DNA of 64,000 nucleotides from Epiperipatus broadwayi. Taxonomy: Eukaryota; Onychophora; Udeonychophora; Euonychophora; Peripatidae. The stretch lies in NCBI GenBank assembly GCA_028023455.1, contig JAQFVV010000042.1, positions 7,893,922-7,957,921 of the forward strand. Direction: 5' to 3'. A program made the position numbers and the translations under genes. The notes under the pieces were generated by a model that worked only from the letters and a program-made list of their open reading frames with translations, did no database searches and was not told where the DNA came from. Shown here piece by piece: positions 12,233 through 27,019 of the stretch. Each line of letters starts with the position of its first letter. The first letter of the stretch is position 1.

Positions 12233-15200
12233 TAGTTATAAAATAATTTCACTACAGAGATATGCAGTTAAGATAATGAAAGAAAGTAAAATTATAAAAT
12301 AAATTATCTTCAGTAAAATAAATATCTTGGGAAGGAAAGAGAAATGCACTCATTCCCTAATTAATAATTTAGAACAAAATAACATCCTCTCCTTATCAAA
12401 AACACATTCTATGAGCTATAAGAATTTGCACTTTTCAACAATGATGATAACTTCTCATGTTCTTGTTAATGTTACCCCCCAAAAAATATCCATTATGTAA
12501 AAACATTTGCCAATATGATCTGAAAATACTTTTCAGATAGCACAATTGTAAGTTAAACTCTTTTAAGCCACAACATTGCTGTAGAATCAATAATAGATCA
12601 ATTCTTAAATCAAAAATAATTATAATGACAATAATAATCTCAGGGTTTCTTTGTCTACTTTATTAAAAAAAACTCTACAGTATTGTGCTGTCACATATGA
12701 CTGGTATTCTGGTAAGCTATAGGAAACATTCACTTTACTTCAAAGTTAATGTGTCCTCATATATCATAACAACTATTATAATTATTTAAAAGAGGAGATA
12801 AATATGATCAACAATGACATGAATAATCACATAAAATTTCGAATAATATAGCCTTTTTATCCAGAATCTCAGTCAGAATAATAAAAAGACAAGGGTGCTT
12901 TTTGTGTCCTTCCATCATCCATGACAAAGCAATAAATTAACTAAGACTAATTAATTCAATAATTCAACTAGATATAACTGGAATAATATGCAGTCAGGGT
13001 TAATAACTTGGGAATAAATTCATTCTTACAATTAAATGGTGTTTAGTCTGAAGTTTGCAACTCTATAAATAATTATTATTAAAATAAAATGAAATGAAAT
13101 ATTCAAATCTGCGTAAAGTTTGTCTATCTGGTATATTAAGCTTTTGAGAGTTTGAAATGATTTTGGACTCAAGAAAATGTTTTGCAAATATTATCCAAAC
13201 ACACTTATATTTAGCATACAAAAAAAAAAAAAAGAATTTTGACAAGACCATAATTTATTACTATCACAGAACTAAAAAAAAAAATACAAATTTATTGAAT
13301 AATATCACATTGATACGAAACATAAATCAACATTAATCTGTTTATTGTTCAGGTATAAATTAAAATTATAAATTCATGTTTGCAATCATGCTATTGCATT
13401 GGATTGACTAGCTAAAAAGTGCATTTTATTTACTAATACACTAATCTATAATTTTGGTAAACTTTCTATAAGCTTTTACTTAAAGTTATTGACTATTTTT
13501 TTTTTATTGATTAATACTATGATATGAAGTACGCAAAATATTAAATTTATTTCTAATAAAGTTAATCAAGTTATGGTTTATAATTGAACAACCTATTTCT
13601 AATTATGGGTCATTTATCAGAAGTCGCACTCACCATCTCACATTTAACTTAATGTCCACCTAAGTTACGATAAATATTTTAATTATAAGTGTAATTCAAA
13701 ATATGAATATTTCTTAATTATTAACTAACACTAAACATTGTGTTTGAATATTTCTCCAATAAATAAGTGTTTTAAAATACGCAATTTTAACTTAACTTTC
13801 TCCATTGGTTTGCTTGTCAACTACTAGCAAGATTCAGTAGCACAATACAGATATTGATCTCAATTACTAAGCCACTATTGATACTAAAGTGCACCTTGAG
13901 GAACTAACATCTCAAACCTAATATTTATCCTTGCCATAACTTTTAAAACAAAGCACAATAATCAACACCTTCTATGGTGGAACTACCTTTATATTCACAT
14001 GAGGAATGCAGAATAACAAAGAATGTCTGCAGAGTAAAATACTACACTGAAGTATTTGGTGGTTTCTTGCCTATTACTCAGGCATAAAACGTATAGGTGT
14101 GGAATCTATATCCTGACCACCTAAAGAAAATGAACACACACCAAGTATAATCCTCTTTTGGGATTTAAAATACCTTAAGCTTACTAAATATTATATCAAC
14201 TATAGATCATTCTATTCATGAGAATCGATCATCTGGACTATCAAACCTACCATAACCTTGTATCAAAACTAATCCTCCCATGGAAAATAAAGTATTTTGG
14301 GGAGATCATTTTCATCCCACAAAATAAAATACATTATAAGTATTACATATGCTGATATTAAGCATATATCAATCCTACACTTAGGCAAGATAAGAAAACA
14401 CACTAATCATAATAAACCTATGTTACAATGTATACCTCAATCAATATCTGAAACCAACGGACATGACAGGAGAAAAGAATAATAATTTTAATTTTAATGA
14501 AGGAACATTCAAAAAGTAATTGGTAGCATACTAGCTTAAACCAAATAAAGTGGATGTGTTATTAAAGAATAACTGTGACTAAATTCCTTAATTAATATAA
14601 TATAAACTCTGTTCAAACTTTAATCAAGAAATATTTTGTTATAGCATTTTTTTTTTTTTAGAGTTACTTCTGATAATTTTAAATATCTATTTTACCTGTT
14701 AAATAAATATAAAATATTTTTCTTTTAAGTACCTAACATGCAAAGTTTATATCTGCAATTGCATTTAATAAATCAGATATATTTCATAGGTATTACTTCA
14801 TATTAAATACAAACTTAATCCGGGGTAATGATAGTAATGCATAACTTATCATTACAGGATCATTAAAATGTTACATGACAGATATCAACCTTAACCTATA
14901 TTGATATAAAATATATATATAATTTTACAAATTAGTTTTTTCTTAAAAGAAAAGAAACATTAAATAAACAAATGCATATTATCTCATTAGCAGAATTATT
15001 TTTCTGTGAGCTGTTGTCCAGGTAAAGAGTTTTCATCCCGTCAAATTTTACAAAACATTGAATGTAATAAATGCATTTTTTTCTTCCTTTAATGAAAAGT
15101 TTTCTTTTTTAAGCAATTCTAATAATAATCATGTAAAGAAAATTATAGTAGAACTGAAGATTAATTCTCACTTGAATTATACTAATAAAATTTGGATCCA

Positions 15201-18200
15201 AGAAAAGAAAAATGAATATTCTAACATAGATGATAAACACACATTATTTATTGACTACATGTATAATTAGCTAGCTTATGTATTGAGAAAAATGTGCACT
15301 TTTTTTTTTAGATTAGGATGATAATAACTGCAGTTGACTTATAGCATTTATGAAGTTTTAAGAATTCCACCTTGGGTATAGTATAATATATAATTTGATT
15401 TTATTATTAAGTCACTAAAGATATTTTGTTCTCGTTCATAATCTTGGAATTTTATTTTCCAATAGTAATTTTTCCCTTAAGAATGCACATATATAATTTC
15501 ACATTTATTTCACAAGAGTAGTTCTTTTTCTATTTTAAAAAAAACATGCAGATGTATGTATAGCTTAGTATTATTATGATTATTATTTTTTTTCATTTTT
15601 AGACAACTCTTGGTGAATAAAATATATTTTTGGATAAAATGGCATTATTTCGAAATGCAGACGATATTACTTAGAATGAGTGCTAAAAAATATTTCTAGT
15701 TCTTTTTTCTTTTCTTTTTAATATTTCTTTTAATTATTTTTCCCCTACACCAAGAAAATATTAATAAATAATAATAAGTCACTAAATAATTATTTCCCAC
15801 TTGGAAAATATTTGTTTTCTTTAATTTAAATAAATAATAAGTTGCTTAGTATTCTTAGCTAATTGCTTCATTTTTTTTGGTTTTGTTAAAAAAAAAAAAA
15901 TCCAACTTTTAAGACATGACAATTACTTAATGTAGAAAGTTTTGAAATAGATAGATGGCATAGAAATTCAGGATATCTTACCAATGGATTTAGCAACGCA
16001 TTATGAATAGAACTTTCATTTGATTATCCATTTATTCCTGCAAAATTTTAAAAAATTGGATTATCAAATTTAAGCACTATTATTTCTTTGAAATACAGAA
16101 GGCAGACAATTTCTAAAAAAAATGATTTTGAGTATGAAATTGGTCATTCTTTTAACTCTAGTGACCTCTTCCAAGAAAAAAATAATCACTTGGTTATGAC
16201 ATAACCAAAAGAAAGGAAAAACTTATTACAATCATATAGTTTTCAGTATTATTTAAAATATTTTACAAAGTAGTTTAATAATGAAAATAATAAATTCATT
16301 TAAAACCAACAGTCAGGTGGTTTTAATTATACATAAATTATTTTCTACAAATGAATTTACCAGAAGTTACTATTCCTTAGAATAAGACATCTTAAAATTA
16401 TTTAATTGACATTTATGGTTTTTTTCTTATTTCTATAACTATCTAAGAATTAACTACAATTTATTGTATTTGTTTTACATTCTATTAATTTGCTTTAATA
16501 AACAATATTTTAATTAAATTATTCATGTTCTTTTAAAAACATGATATTGTATTAGGAAATATATATTTATTCACACAAACCATGTCTGGGTGAATGAATA
16601 GCATACCTTACTAACCAATTATTACTATTTTATTTTTATTTTATCTTTTTATTTTTCTTAAAGAATAGCATTGATTTCATGCAGAAATAATGCTAAATAA
16701 ATCCAAGTGCCAAAAGCACTGGGTTACAATATATATATATTAGTCAGTATTGGATAACTAGCTGAATTGTTTATGAGCTTGCTATTTACTAACATTGCTT
16801 AAATAATCATCACCTATTTGAAAAACTCTCAGATATGAACTTCAAGAATGGATGTATGATAGATGAATGTTTCTATCAATACAGTATGAGATATTTGAAA
16901 AAAGTATAATCATTCTGATATTTATTGAGACTCAAATTTACTATGCAGATCTATGTTAGTGTAATATTTTTCTCATTTAAATAAATCATTCTGATTGTAA
17001 AGTTAAAATAATACATACATATATAGCTTGCCTGAAATATTTTTTGCTAGTGTATATATAATGTGTGTAATATTCATACAGGTATTTAGAATATACATGA
17101 TAGGAAGTGAACTGTGGTTATTGATGGACTACACAGTTAATGAATAATAGAATTACCTTCACTCATATGTATTAATAGGAATATTCAATAATAAGAAATG
17201 TTCAATTAAAAGTATTTCATTTTGTCTAGTAGGATTAGACATTGGCCATCAGAATTTTTTTATTCTACACATAATCCCTCCCTCCTCGTGCTTTTTCTTT
17301 CATTCCTACCTTTAATTATGCTCATATGATAATTATCTTTATACACTAATTGCGATTGTGTGTTTGTACAAGCACCTTTTCATATTTTAATACACACGCA
17401 TAACTTCTCTGATTCTAATTTGAGGTATGTTTGTGCATACATATATAGAGTATGCATAGATTTTGATATTGAGAAAATAATGATAGATACAAATTTAAAG
17501 ACTGAAAGTCTTAATTGTGTTGCTTCATACATATTGTGAAGTTGTCTGATGAAGAGGAATTTTATATAAAAAATGATCAAATATTTAAGAGGTTTTATGT
17601 AAGGATCTCCATGTCTCCAGGAAGATGGAAAAAGTTTAGGAAAAGTTTTTTAAAATGGCTTGACTAAAACATTTGATTGTGTCCAGTGGATTGTTTATTT
17701 AAGCAGCATAAATAATTGTAATATTAATAATGATAATGATGGTATAATGAAAAGATAATGTTGATAATTATATATTTAATGTGAACTTTTCAGATTCTTA
17801 CTGTAGGGCAATACTTGTAGCAAAGAAGTTAACAAATTTTAAGGTTGTTGTAACTAGCTTTAGAAGAAGAAATTGCATTTGAAAGAGTTTGTAAAAATAT
17901 ATATATTTTGGAAAGCCAGTTTTTGAAATGAAAGAAGACTTTTGATATTGGATTTGCAGTAATATATAAACAAATACTCTCTTTTCTTAGAAATCTTGGA
18001 TTATCAATTAAAGTCAATATTTAAAAATTATTTTGTGAAATGTTATATGTGTTTATTTTATCAGTACTGATATTCCTTTGTTATATTTAGTTAATTCAGA
18101 GAAAGTATTTGTTCTTTATTTGATATTATTATTATTATTATTATTATATGCTAATAAAAGACCACATTTTTCTTTTCACAGACTTCATGCACAAGTTAAT

Positions 18201-19142
18201 ATAAACAATAATATATAATTTAAAGTCTATTGTTTGTTAGCACAATATATGCACTATAAAGAGTTTGATTTCATTCACATTCAAAACAATATCTTACAAA
18301 TTATGTTATAGTTAGTAGTCAGAATATAAAAGAAATTAATATTACATAAGCCTATGTAGGAACAGGTTGTTGGAATTCCAAGTTTAAAATAATAGTTGTG
18401 TTAAAAAAAAAGAGTCATATAAAATTTTGATGTTTGTTCTTTGAGCATTTGCTATTTGTCCTTAGTTTCAGTAGCCATTCAATTACCAATTTAGGCTTTT
18501 CAAGCATGTCATATTACTTAAGAATAGTTTTTTTTTTTTTTTTTACATAAAAGGAAATCTATTTGGGGTTCAGTAAAAAAAAAAAATCCTTTGTTGATTA
18601 AAAGAGAACATGTATCCTCTCTTCATAATTGAAAAATAAACTGATTGTGCAATTCCATAAGATGATTTAAGAATGATGAAAGCTTTAAAACTGTAAGTGG
18701 GATATAACATTTTCAAAGTGTGGCCACTTTAAATCTTTCTTTAAAACATAGATGAGTATTGTTTAGACCAAAAAATGATATCCTAATCATGTTAAATAAG
18801 TGGATTCATTATTTTATAAGATAATGTTTAGGTTTTGAATACATGGAGGAAATATTTATATAATAATGTAGATAATTATATTTAAAGATATTCATTCTAT
18901 CACTTAATGAGATATTCCTTATGGATTATCAATCTTGATAAAGCCTTTTAGGATGACTAATTTATAAAAAGTAAAAAAAAACTGAAAAGATTTACTATGC
19001 TTATTTTAGATTATCAGTTATCACTTGATTATAGCAAAAATACTTTCAAAATTTTATTTAAAATACAATTGCTTTAATTCCTAAGTGAGTGATTATCACA
19101 TTGGGGTTTTAGTGAATCAAAAAGAATTCCTAATTGCAAGGC
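12233..19142. other. Long AT-rich stretch, no recognised feature
   Basis: Almost 7 kb of AT-rich sequence with short frames (13251-13063, 14297-14482, 15058-15270, 17580-17380, 18017-17829) that look random. An ATT microsatellite lies at about 18124-18147. No TE protein signatures were seen. Confidence 0.6.
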
Positions 19143-19184
19143 TTCCCACTGATGAAAGCCACAAGCTACAAACTAGTCTGGGAG
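19143..19184 (+). ncRNA. Hammerhead motif, family B, core mutated
   Basis: CTGATGA (19149-19155), stem II AGC/GCT with the family's CACAA loop, then CAAAC in place of GAAAC, CTAG and GTC. The G-to-C change at the first base of GAAA should abolish activity. Stem I is TTCCCA/TGGGAG with six pairs. Compared with the 43 kb copy, both stem II (GGC/GCC there) and stem I (TCCTCA/TGGGGA there) have changed on both sides and still pair, which is compensatory evidence for the fold. Confidence 0.75.
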
Positions 19185-19300
19185 TATTGGATGATGGGGA
19201 TTTTATGCACAAACTGTCTTCCATTCATTGATTACTCTGGCTTTTGAATGGCACTACTGTATAGAGAGTTTAGCCTTTGTGTAAACAGTTTGTGTTAAGC
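19185..19300 (+). repeat. Family B element, downstream part
   Basis: Sequence after the HHR (GGGGATTTTATGCACAAAC, then ATTGATTACTCTGGC and GGCACTACTGTATAGAGAG) follows the right arm of the 43 kb palindrome and the right arm at 8.55 kb. No left arm is visible before 19141, so this copy is a single unit. Confidence 0.6.
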
Positions 19301-19898
19301 ATAAAGAATGGCAATCATCTGATCTTATAAAATAATTTGTCCATGGAAGTTTATATTGCATAGCTTCTGTATGGTAGTATAAAAAGAAGCATTATTGCTA
19401 GTGGGGAGAAATATGCAACATTTGGAATAAAAATGGTGTTAAACAGAGATAGATACAACATCTAACTTTATTTTCTACTTTTATAACATCGATCTTTGAA
19501 ACAGCCTATAGGCTTTATCGTTTTGATTTCTAGATTTGCAATATACAGATGGCAGTGATATTCTTGCCAATTTAAGAGATATAGTATTTTAAATAATCGT
19601 ATAAAGAAATGTTCATAAAAAATCATTTGCCTCATCAGTGATAGATTAAATAACTTTAGCAAATTTTGAATTTACATTATTATCAATTTGAGAATGTGGA
19701 TTAGCATAAATATTTTGATACCTTTTTATGTTAAAGTGTTAAGACAACCACAGATCACATTATGTCACTGCATTAACAAGGTGAAGGAATAATATCATCA
19801 TAGGGACATAACTACATCTAAATTTGTTATGTATAGAATGTTTTTTTATTAAATTTATTAATTAAATAGGATATTTGAATATTCAAACCAATCAATGA

Positions 19899-20345
19899 GA
19901 GTTCCATGTGCAATCATTAGTATATCTGATTGGCTGGCACATAAGCATTTTTAAGGCACTTCTGTTGAAGGTTTTAGCCTTGTATGTTATTATTAGATAT
20001 CTATTAGCACTTAATAAATTTATATATTTACATTTGTTACTGTCATTTCATTAGATTTAAAAATTGCTTCATTGTAAATCGAAAGATTTCACGTTGTTTA
20101 TTTATATATAATATTTAGTGAATTAAATGTGATGTTTTAAGCTTCACTCTCTTAGTTTGGAATGCTTGAGTCTGGCTTATTTGTATATAAATTTAAGTAT
20201 AGAAGAAGGTGGGTCCCATCTTTTTCTTGTGTTCTTGAATTGAGAGTTCCACGTGCAGTCATTAGTACATCTGATTGGCTGTCACATAAGCATTTTTAAG
20301 ACATTTCTGTTGAAGGTTTTAGCCTCGTACATTATTAATCAATGC
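19899..20345. repeat. Pair of direct repeats about 345 bases apart
   Basis: About 100 bases at 19899-19998 (beginning GAGAGTTCCATGTGCA) recur at 20244-20343 (GAGAGTTCCACGTGCA) with a few changes; both include CTGATTGGCTG, CACATAAGCATTTTTAAG and TGTTGAAGGTTTTAGCCT. The material between is AT-rich and non-coding. It could be two short terminal repeats of a small element or a local duplication. Confidence 0.75.
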
Positions 20346-21099
20346 ATTGAAAAAAATTATGTAAGGATGTATTATAATGTTGTCAAAATATAAGGGTGAA
20401 CTCTTATGATCAAATGATAAATGTGTTAGATATTTTGATGTTAATTCTACATTCATAAGATTATTTCATTGATTGCATGAAAAAGTAGTCAAAAAGTATT
20501 TTATAGTAAACTTTGGACATAGTTTTTTTTTTTAAAGACAGGCTTTCTTTTCATTATATAGATTATCTAAGACATTATACAGAAATGCAATATTTCTAAT
20601 TTTTCATAGGATAATATAGTTGAAAATAGATTACACTGAACAATAACAGTTTAGCTAGGTGCTAAAGTCCTTCAGAAAAAACAACAGTATTATAATTGTT
20701 TTATTATTTGGATTGCATAGTTTAATTTGCTTTTTTGTCTCAGTTGTTTCTAATTTCAGGAATTAAAAGTAATACTAATTTACAAATAACTACTGATATC
20801 TATAATATGTTGTAATGGAAATATAAAGGAACCAAGCAGGCCAAAATTCTAATGTCCATTCCATATGTTCTTGTGGTTTCAAATGTTATTACTGTGTGAT
20901 TATTCATATAGTATATGAATGTGGATGGGCTTCTCACCAACATGCATTAGCCAGCATTGTTAGTTTATTGGCTTTTTACCTCTGAGCTTAAGATCAAGAA
21001 ATATCATGGTCTTATTTCTCAATTGCCTGATAAGGCAGAATGAATGTGTGTGAATGAAAAAAAAAATTTCTAATAAATATTTACAATCATGGCAGACAA

Positions 21100-22816
21100 A
21101 AATAAATTATGACTCTTTTTCCAAGAGGTTGTAAAGTACCAGCCAAGGCAATGGTTGAAGACTGAAGGTAGAGGGTGCTAAGAATCTCCTGATTGCAAAT
21201 TCAGGTTGCCATTAGATGATAACTTTTTATTTAGCTATTTATATCTGCAGATCACTTTCAAATGAAGGAAGATTGCAAGAATTGGAAGAACTATCTTATA
21301 TTAAATTGGACATTATTGAAGTTAGAAGAAAAGGTGAAAAGATGATTGATTTAAAAAGTGGACATATACTCTACTACAAAGGCACAGATGTTGGAGTAGG
21401 ATTTATTATAAATAAAAAGTGGAAGAACAACATTGTAGAGATTGATAGTTTATCGGACAGAATGACAAGATTAGTTATTCAACTTAATAACTGATATCAA
21501 ATGCAGATAATTCAGATTTATGCCCCAATAAGTTTTCCTAGTGATGAAGTAGTAGAGGATTTTTATATGAATATACAAAAGAGTAAACAACATTTTAAAA
21601 TTATTATAGGAGATTTTAATGCTAGAATTGGTAAACAATTGAAAGATTAAAGCGCTGTAGGTAAATTTGGTTATGGTAATAGAAATAAGAGAGGACATAG
21701 ACTTGTGGAGTTTGCAGAAATCCAAATGAAGATATATTATGAATTCTTTTTTAAAAAAATATTAAAAGGAAATGGACATGGAAGCATCCAAATGAAGATA
21801 CAGCAGAATGAGATTATATTTTGATTTATAGAAAATACAATTTCAAGATTGTAATGTTCTTAATGAATTCAATGCAGAAAGTGATCATTGATTAGTGAGA
21901 TGTAAGATATATGTTAATGGAAAACTAGAGAGACAAACATTATTATGAAAAACAATATTCACAATTGATATTCCTAATCTTCAGAAACATTCTAATGAAT
22001 TAAAGTAGAAATTGCAAATCGTTTTTAAATTTTAACAGATTTTGAACATGATTCAGATTTAAATGACATTAATAGGAAAATAGCTGATGTACTTTTAAAA
22101 ACTGCAACAAAGATAGTTGGGGGAAAAAAACAGCAATTGTCCATTAAATTTTTTACTGAGACTATGGAATTCATGAAGAAAAGAAGGAATATGAAAATAT
22201 ATAAAAATGATGCACTAAGAAGCATTGAATACCTCAAATTTTGTAAAATCATGCAAGAAAGAGTCGATAATGATATAAAAAAGTATAATTGTGAACTAGT
22301 AAGGAAAGTTATGGAAAAAAGTAAAAATCTCAAGAGTGTAAAACAATATTTTGATACTGGTAGGAAACTCACACCTGTAATAAAAAAAAAAGGAACTATT
22401 ACTAAAAAGAGAGATGATATCATGAAATGGATAGAAGAGTTCTATCAAGAATTATATAGTAATAAAGAACAAGTACCTCCAACAATTATTACATCTTCTG
22501 GATTGCCCAGGATTTTAAATGAAGAAGTGAGACATGCAATTAAATTTATGAAGAAGAGAAAATCTCCAGGTAATGATGGAATTATAATTGATATCTTAAA
22601 AGAAGCAGATGAAGAAATATTTTTTTTTTTTTGGAAAAGTTATATACCAAATGTCTAAATGATAAAGATGTACTAGATGGATTGGAAGAATGAAGTATTC
22701 ATATGAATATTTAAAAAAAGTGATAAAGAAGATATTAGAAATTACAGACTTATCAGCCTTTTATCAGTTTTATACAAAATTTTTACTAAGATAATTACAA
22801 CTCAGGATCCATAAGA
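21100..22816 (+). pseudogene. RTE-like LINE, 5' part: endonuclease and start of RT
   Basis: An apurinic/apyrimidinic-type endonuclease can be read across several frames. EVRRKG is near 21318-21335 with the active-site Glu. GDFNARIGK is at 21609-21635. ESDH, with the catalytic His, is near 21877-21888. Long open pieces are 21216-21494 and 22137-22658. The latter (173 codons) covers the linker and the first RT segment with KSPGNDGI near 22560-22583. [16 protein letters not shown] follows near 22737-22785, the RT motif just before the fingers/palm. It then stops abruptly at about 22816, so palm and 3' end are missing. Internal stops and a poly-T run at 22620 show it is dead. The minus-strand frames 22423-22025 and 21725-21471 are shadows. 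Confidence 0.85.
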
Positions 22817-25800
22817 GTCTGTTTTCATTTAATTTTAACTTGATAACTGTCAATATTGTACATGTGTGTGACATCCATATACACACACAATTTTTCGTAA
22901 CATATTTCAATATTATTTTTTAAAAGTATGAATTACTGTATTCTAAAGTCTTTAATTAAATATTGTGTTCCTTCTGACGAAAAAGACGGTAACTACTAAA
23001 AATGTGCTAGTTTTACATTCTTTAAATACCTTCCATTACATTTGAATATAGTCAGGTTTTAAAAATCCTTCATTGGTATTAAATTAGAAAGCGCTCATTC
23101 ATGCACTTCCATGCAAATATATGTTATTTAATCGGAATCAAACTTCTACACAACTATTTGATCAAAATTTAAGTTAAGAATTTTAAGATGTTAAAAATGT
23201 TACTTTCCAGACAATATTTCTTTAATTAAAAAAATTAATATTAAAATATCATTCTAATTTGGGAAACTTACAAAAAAAAAAAGCTTTATAAAGAAAATAA
23301 ATATTCTTTAGTAATAAAAAGAAGGGGAGGGTAATGAAAATTTTTTTCGCTTCCGTCATATTTATTTCCTAGCAGTTTATGTTTTTTTTGACGTGTTATT
23401 TACTAATTTTGTAATTGTTTAATGTTTTAACTATTGCTATTTATAAAAATAAAACATTTTTTAATTTTTAAAAACGCTAAGTGAAATGTAAATGCTTTAG
23501 TGATTTTTTTACCTTTTTTGATAATAATGTTATGATCAGAGATATTATGTATTTTCAAGATTTCTTATTGAATAATAGCTGAGAAAATATCATTTAGCTA
23601 GAAAGATAGAAAGAGTTTTTTTTTTAATAATTATAATTGAGAATATGGACCTTTATTATAAAAATATAGGCAATTTATATCTTTATATTATAACGGTAAT
23701 TTTTTGAGTGAGTTGAGCAAAGATAAATATTTATAAAATGGTTAATATGTATTTGAATAAAAAATGATTAAATTCAAATATATATATATATAATAATATT
23801 AAGCAAACATCTGTAATGACGATGATGATGATTTGTAGCCCAGCATTGAACATTAAACTAATTACTATTACTCCAAAAGTATTTTTGTTTTTCTAGCTGG
23901 GATAAATAAAAATGAAACTTTAAACGCCAAACTTTCTTAATAGAAAGTTTCCTTTTCCATTATCTCTGCATGTCCCCCAGTGGATTGCATGGTTTCTCAG
24001 GGTTGTAGACATTAATAGTATAGTGATGTTAATAGCATAATTTTGGAGTGAATTCGATAAGCAAACACAAACTAAATTGATTAATAAATAATAATAAGCC
24101 AACAATTTATTAACAATAGATATATAAAATTGTTGCTTATATATTTGCAACTGTTACTAAGTGTAATGTATAAAACACTTTTTTGCAGATTTCATTCTTT
24201 TACTGTATTTATGATTTAAGTCCCATCTAGTTTATCCAGGATGGTAGTTATTTTCCTTGGGCAGTAGTGATATTATATAGGATATACAGCAGGTCTTGGG
24301 TAGGTACTCATAGCATCATTAAAGTAGATGATGGTTAGTTTTGACAAACTTTCACATTAGTCTCTGGATCCAATTTGCATCTCTAGGTATTTTGACTAGT
24401 ATGATTATTGGTTTCTAGAAGCACATAATAGATGATATTCTTCTGGCCAATATCATAATTGTTATACTGGATTTTTAGTACTGAAAAATACTTTTAATGT
24501 CAGCAATCCAAATCACAGTGGGAAATGTTTTAACCCATGGTTTCTCTTTTCTCCATGACATCACTGCAATATTGCATCATGAGTTAAAGCTTGGAATAGA
24601 CTGGACTAGCCTGCCATAGTTATTAATTTCTGATCTATTTATATCCTACTTGTTGATTTTTACACATCAATATTTAGAAAAATGTAGTTTCATTATGAAT
24701 ACAACATGATGCTATTTTTATTAAAATACAGATACACTTCACTTGGTAATATTGAGTATGAAAGTCATTCCTATCATATTCAATTTTTATTATGCTTCGT
24801 GCACTTTCTGATGACCCATTTTATTTAATATATAAAAAAAACCCTACTAGATAACTTTCTCCAAGACTGTTTTTGTGAATTTTACATGTAATTTGTCTTT
24901 CAGCAATTATAATTTGCAATCATTATAATAAGTAGTAGACATACTTAAGAAAATTACATAATAAATAATAAAGAAGCAAAAAGAAAGGGGTAAGTTAATA
25001 AAGAACTAATTAAGAAGATGAAAAAATATAAATATTGAAATAGATAAAAGTATACATAGATGTGTATCAGATAAAGCTAAAAAAATGTTTAAATAGAAAA
25101 ATTGAAATAAAAGATATATTGAATTTAATTTAAACTTATTCATGGAACAACAAAGTCCAAAAACATTACTATTACAATTCACAAACTAGAGTCCTAAAGA
25201 ATCATTTTAAAGTAAACTTGAAATTATAACACAACTTCTTATATATAACAAATAAATTGGCAATAATTATGAGAAAGAGTGGTATTGCGAATAAGTTTAT
25301 ATTAGCGTGTTACATATTTGATATTAAAAAAAATTCTGTTATAGACTTGTTAAAATTTTTAGAATTTGATTTAATATATAGTAGAATAAAAAAATTTGAT
25401 TGAAAAGGTATGCTCAGAAAAATGATGTAAGAGTTGAATCAAAGAATGACAGTTTTTAGAGAGAATACAGATGTATAAAATAATTTGTAGGACAATAATA
25501 GTAGGCTCTGATCTATGTGAATAGAAAATAAAAATGAAAGAGATTGCTAAGAATTAAATAAGTTGTGTTAATAATTGGAATGTAATTGTAAATTTTTCAA
25601 TGATTTTCATTTCTTTTACGAAAAATATCTAGAAAATATCTAGTCATAAATTCTGATGATTTTATAAATATCCATTTTATTCTATATTTAACTATATATT
25701 ATTAAGTATTCAAATAGATATATTTATAAAAAAAAATGACATGTTTATTTTTGAAAAATATTTTGCATTTATAAAGGATGGAGTAACAAAAGTTGCATTA

Positions 25801-26664
25801 AAATAATATAAAGAAAAAAAAAATTAAATATTTAATTTATCAAAAGGGCAATGAATTAAATTTGGATGTTTTGAAAAAGAAAAATTTAGATTGAAAAGAG
25901 AGATGACTGGAGGAAATCTGGAAATGAATAATCCACACAGTCCAATTTTTAATGGTATTCTTCTCATAGATTTTTTTTTTTTAGTCTACATAACAACACT
26001 GTCAATTAGACATTTACATGGTTTTAATCTAGTAATGTCATAATTAAATTTGGAATTTATCATTAACTTAACTGATTAGTAATGTCATAATTAATAAAAT
26101 GAATGTTGAACAATTAACTTATTTCTTAATACAAAACGAAACAATGACCAAATTTTTTGTTCATAAAATTTAATAGTAAAAAAAATCTTATTATAAATAG
26201 GAAAGATTTTAAAAATTATTTTTAACATTTACATTAGAGGTAGTAATTCACTGTATTTAAATATGTCATCTATTTCAAGTTGATTAATTAATAGACAATT
26301 ATAGTAATTCTATATCTATATACAGTTGCTGATATAATATCATTCTTACATAACTAGAGAAGTGCTGGTTTGAGTTCAAAATGTTAAGATGTTTTTAAAT
26401 CTCAAGTTATATATATAGGAAAATATAAAATAACGTAACTACTCAATGCTTGAGTGTAAATCTGATCTTTCTTAATGTAAAAGGATTAGAAACTGGTCTG
26501 GCAGAATGGTTATAGAGCCATTATTTAATATCCAGGGATTACTCAAACTCACAATTGTTGGTTTGGGAGTAGAGTAATAAACTATTGCTCCTAATAACAA
26601 TAAAGTTTTAATATATAAAGATTCTTTTTAAAGTTGTAATTATAAATTTATTTAAATGCACATT
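22817..26664. other. AT-rich stretch, weak traces only
   Basis: AT-rich with poly-A/T runs and a GAT repeat near 23820. Between about 24200 and 24660 the composition is less AT-rich and could be an eroded repeat, but I recognise no domain on either strand. At about 26480-26560 a segment with TGGTCTGGCAGAATGGTTAT resembles a decayed tRNA-derived SINE head. Confidence 0.5.
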
Positions 26665-26761
26665 GATTATATTAAGTATTGAATGTCTTTAGAAAAATTT
26701 AACTTTATTTACATTTTTCACTTACATTTAACCATTAGTATTAGTACACAGGTTAGTATAT

Positions 26762-26806
26762 GCACAACATTTCAAGAGGTATTCTTCTTCTCTTTTCTTT
26801 AAGTGT
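26762..26806 (-). ncRNA. Degenerate hammerhead-like relic at a PLE 3' end
   Basis: On the minus strand AAGAG and CTCTT pair across an 11-base loop, directly followed by GAAAT; the upstream core is CTTAAAGA instead of CTGATGA. The matching place in the right arm (28526-28557, plus) has CCAACGA and TCGAAAT. These are what an eroded HHR would leave, but the core is too damaged to be certain. Confidence 0.35.
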
Positions 26807-27019
26807 TGCTGGTTTGACCACTGACAGATTAAAATGGGAGTCATAACTGGATCTTTAGATTAATACTCTAACTGAGCCATCCTGCCAAAGACAACAGTCA
26901 GTAGAAATTTCATATACTTAACTTTGAGATTCCTCCTGATTTCCTAAGATCAGAGTTGGTTAGTGGTTTCCATGCAATATGTGTGGTCACACTAAATTGA
27001 CTACAGGATTATTCATCAT

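Noticed and set aside
17540-17570. CTGATGA at 17547 as a further hammerhead core
   Set aside because: No GAAA or paired stem II follows. The same applies to CTGATGA sites near 1690, 3263, 24810, 28196 and the complement sites near 32868, 41616 and 61710.
18124-18147. Regular short repeats as a CRISPR array
   Set aside because: It is an ATT microsatellite without spacers, and the window is eukaryotic.
22025-22423. Minus-strand frame of 132 codons
   Set aside because: Antisense to the LINE linker and RT frame; A-rich coding sequence gives a long hydrophobic shadow.
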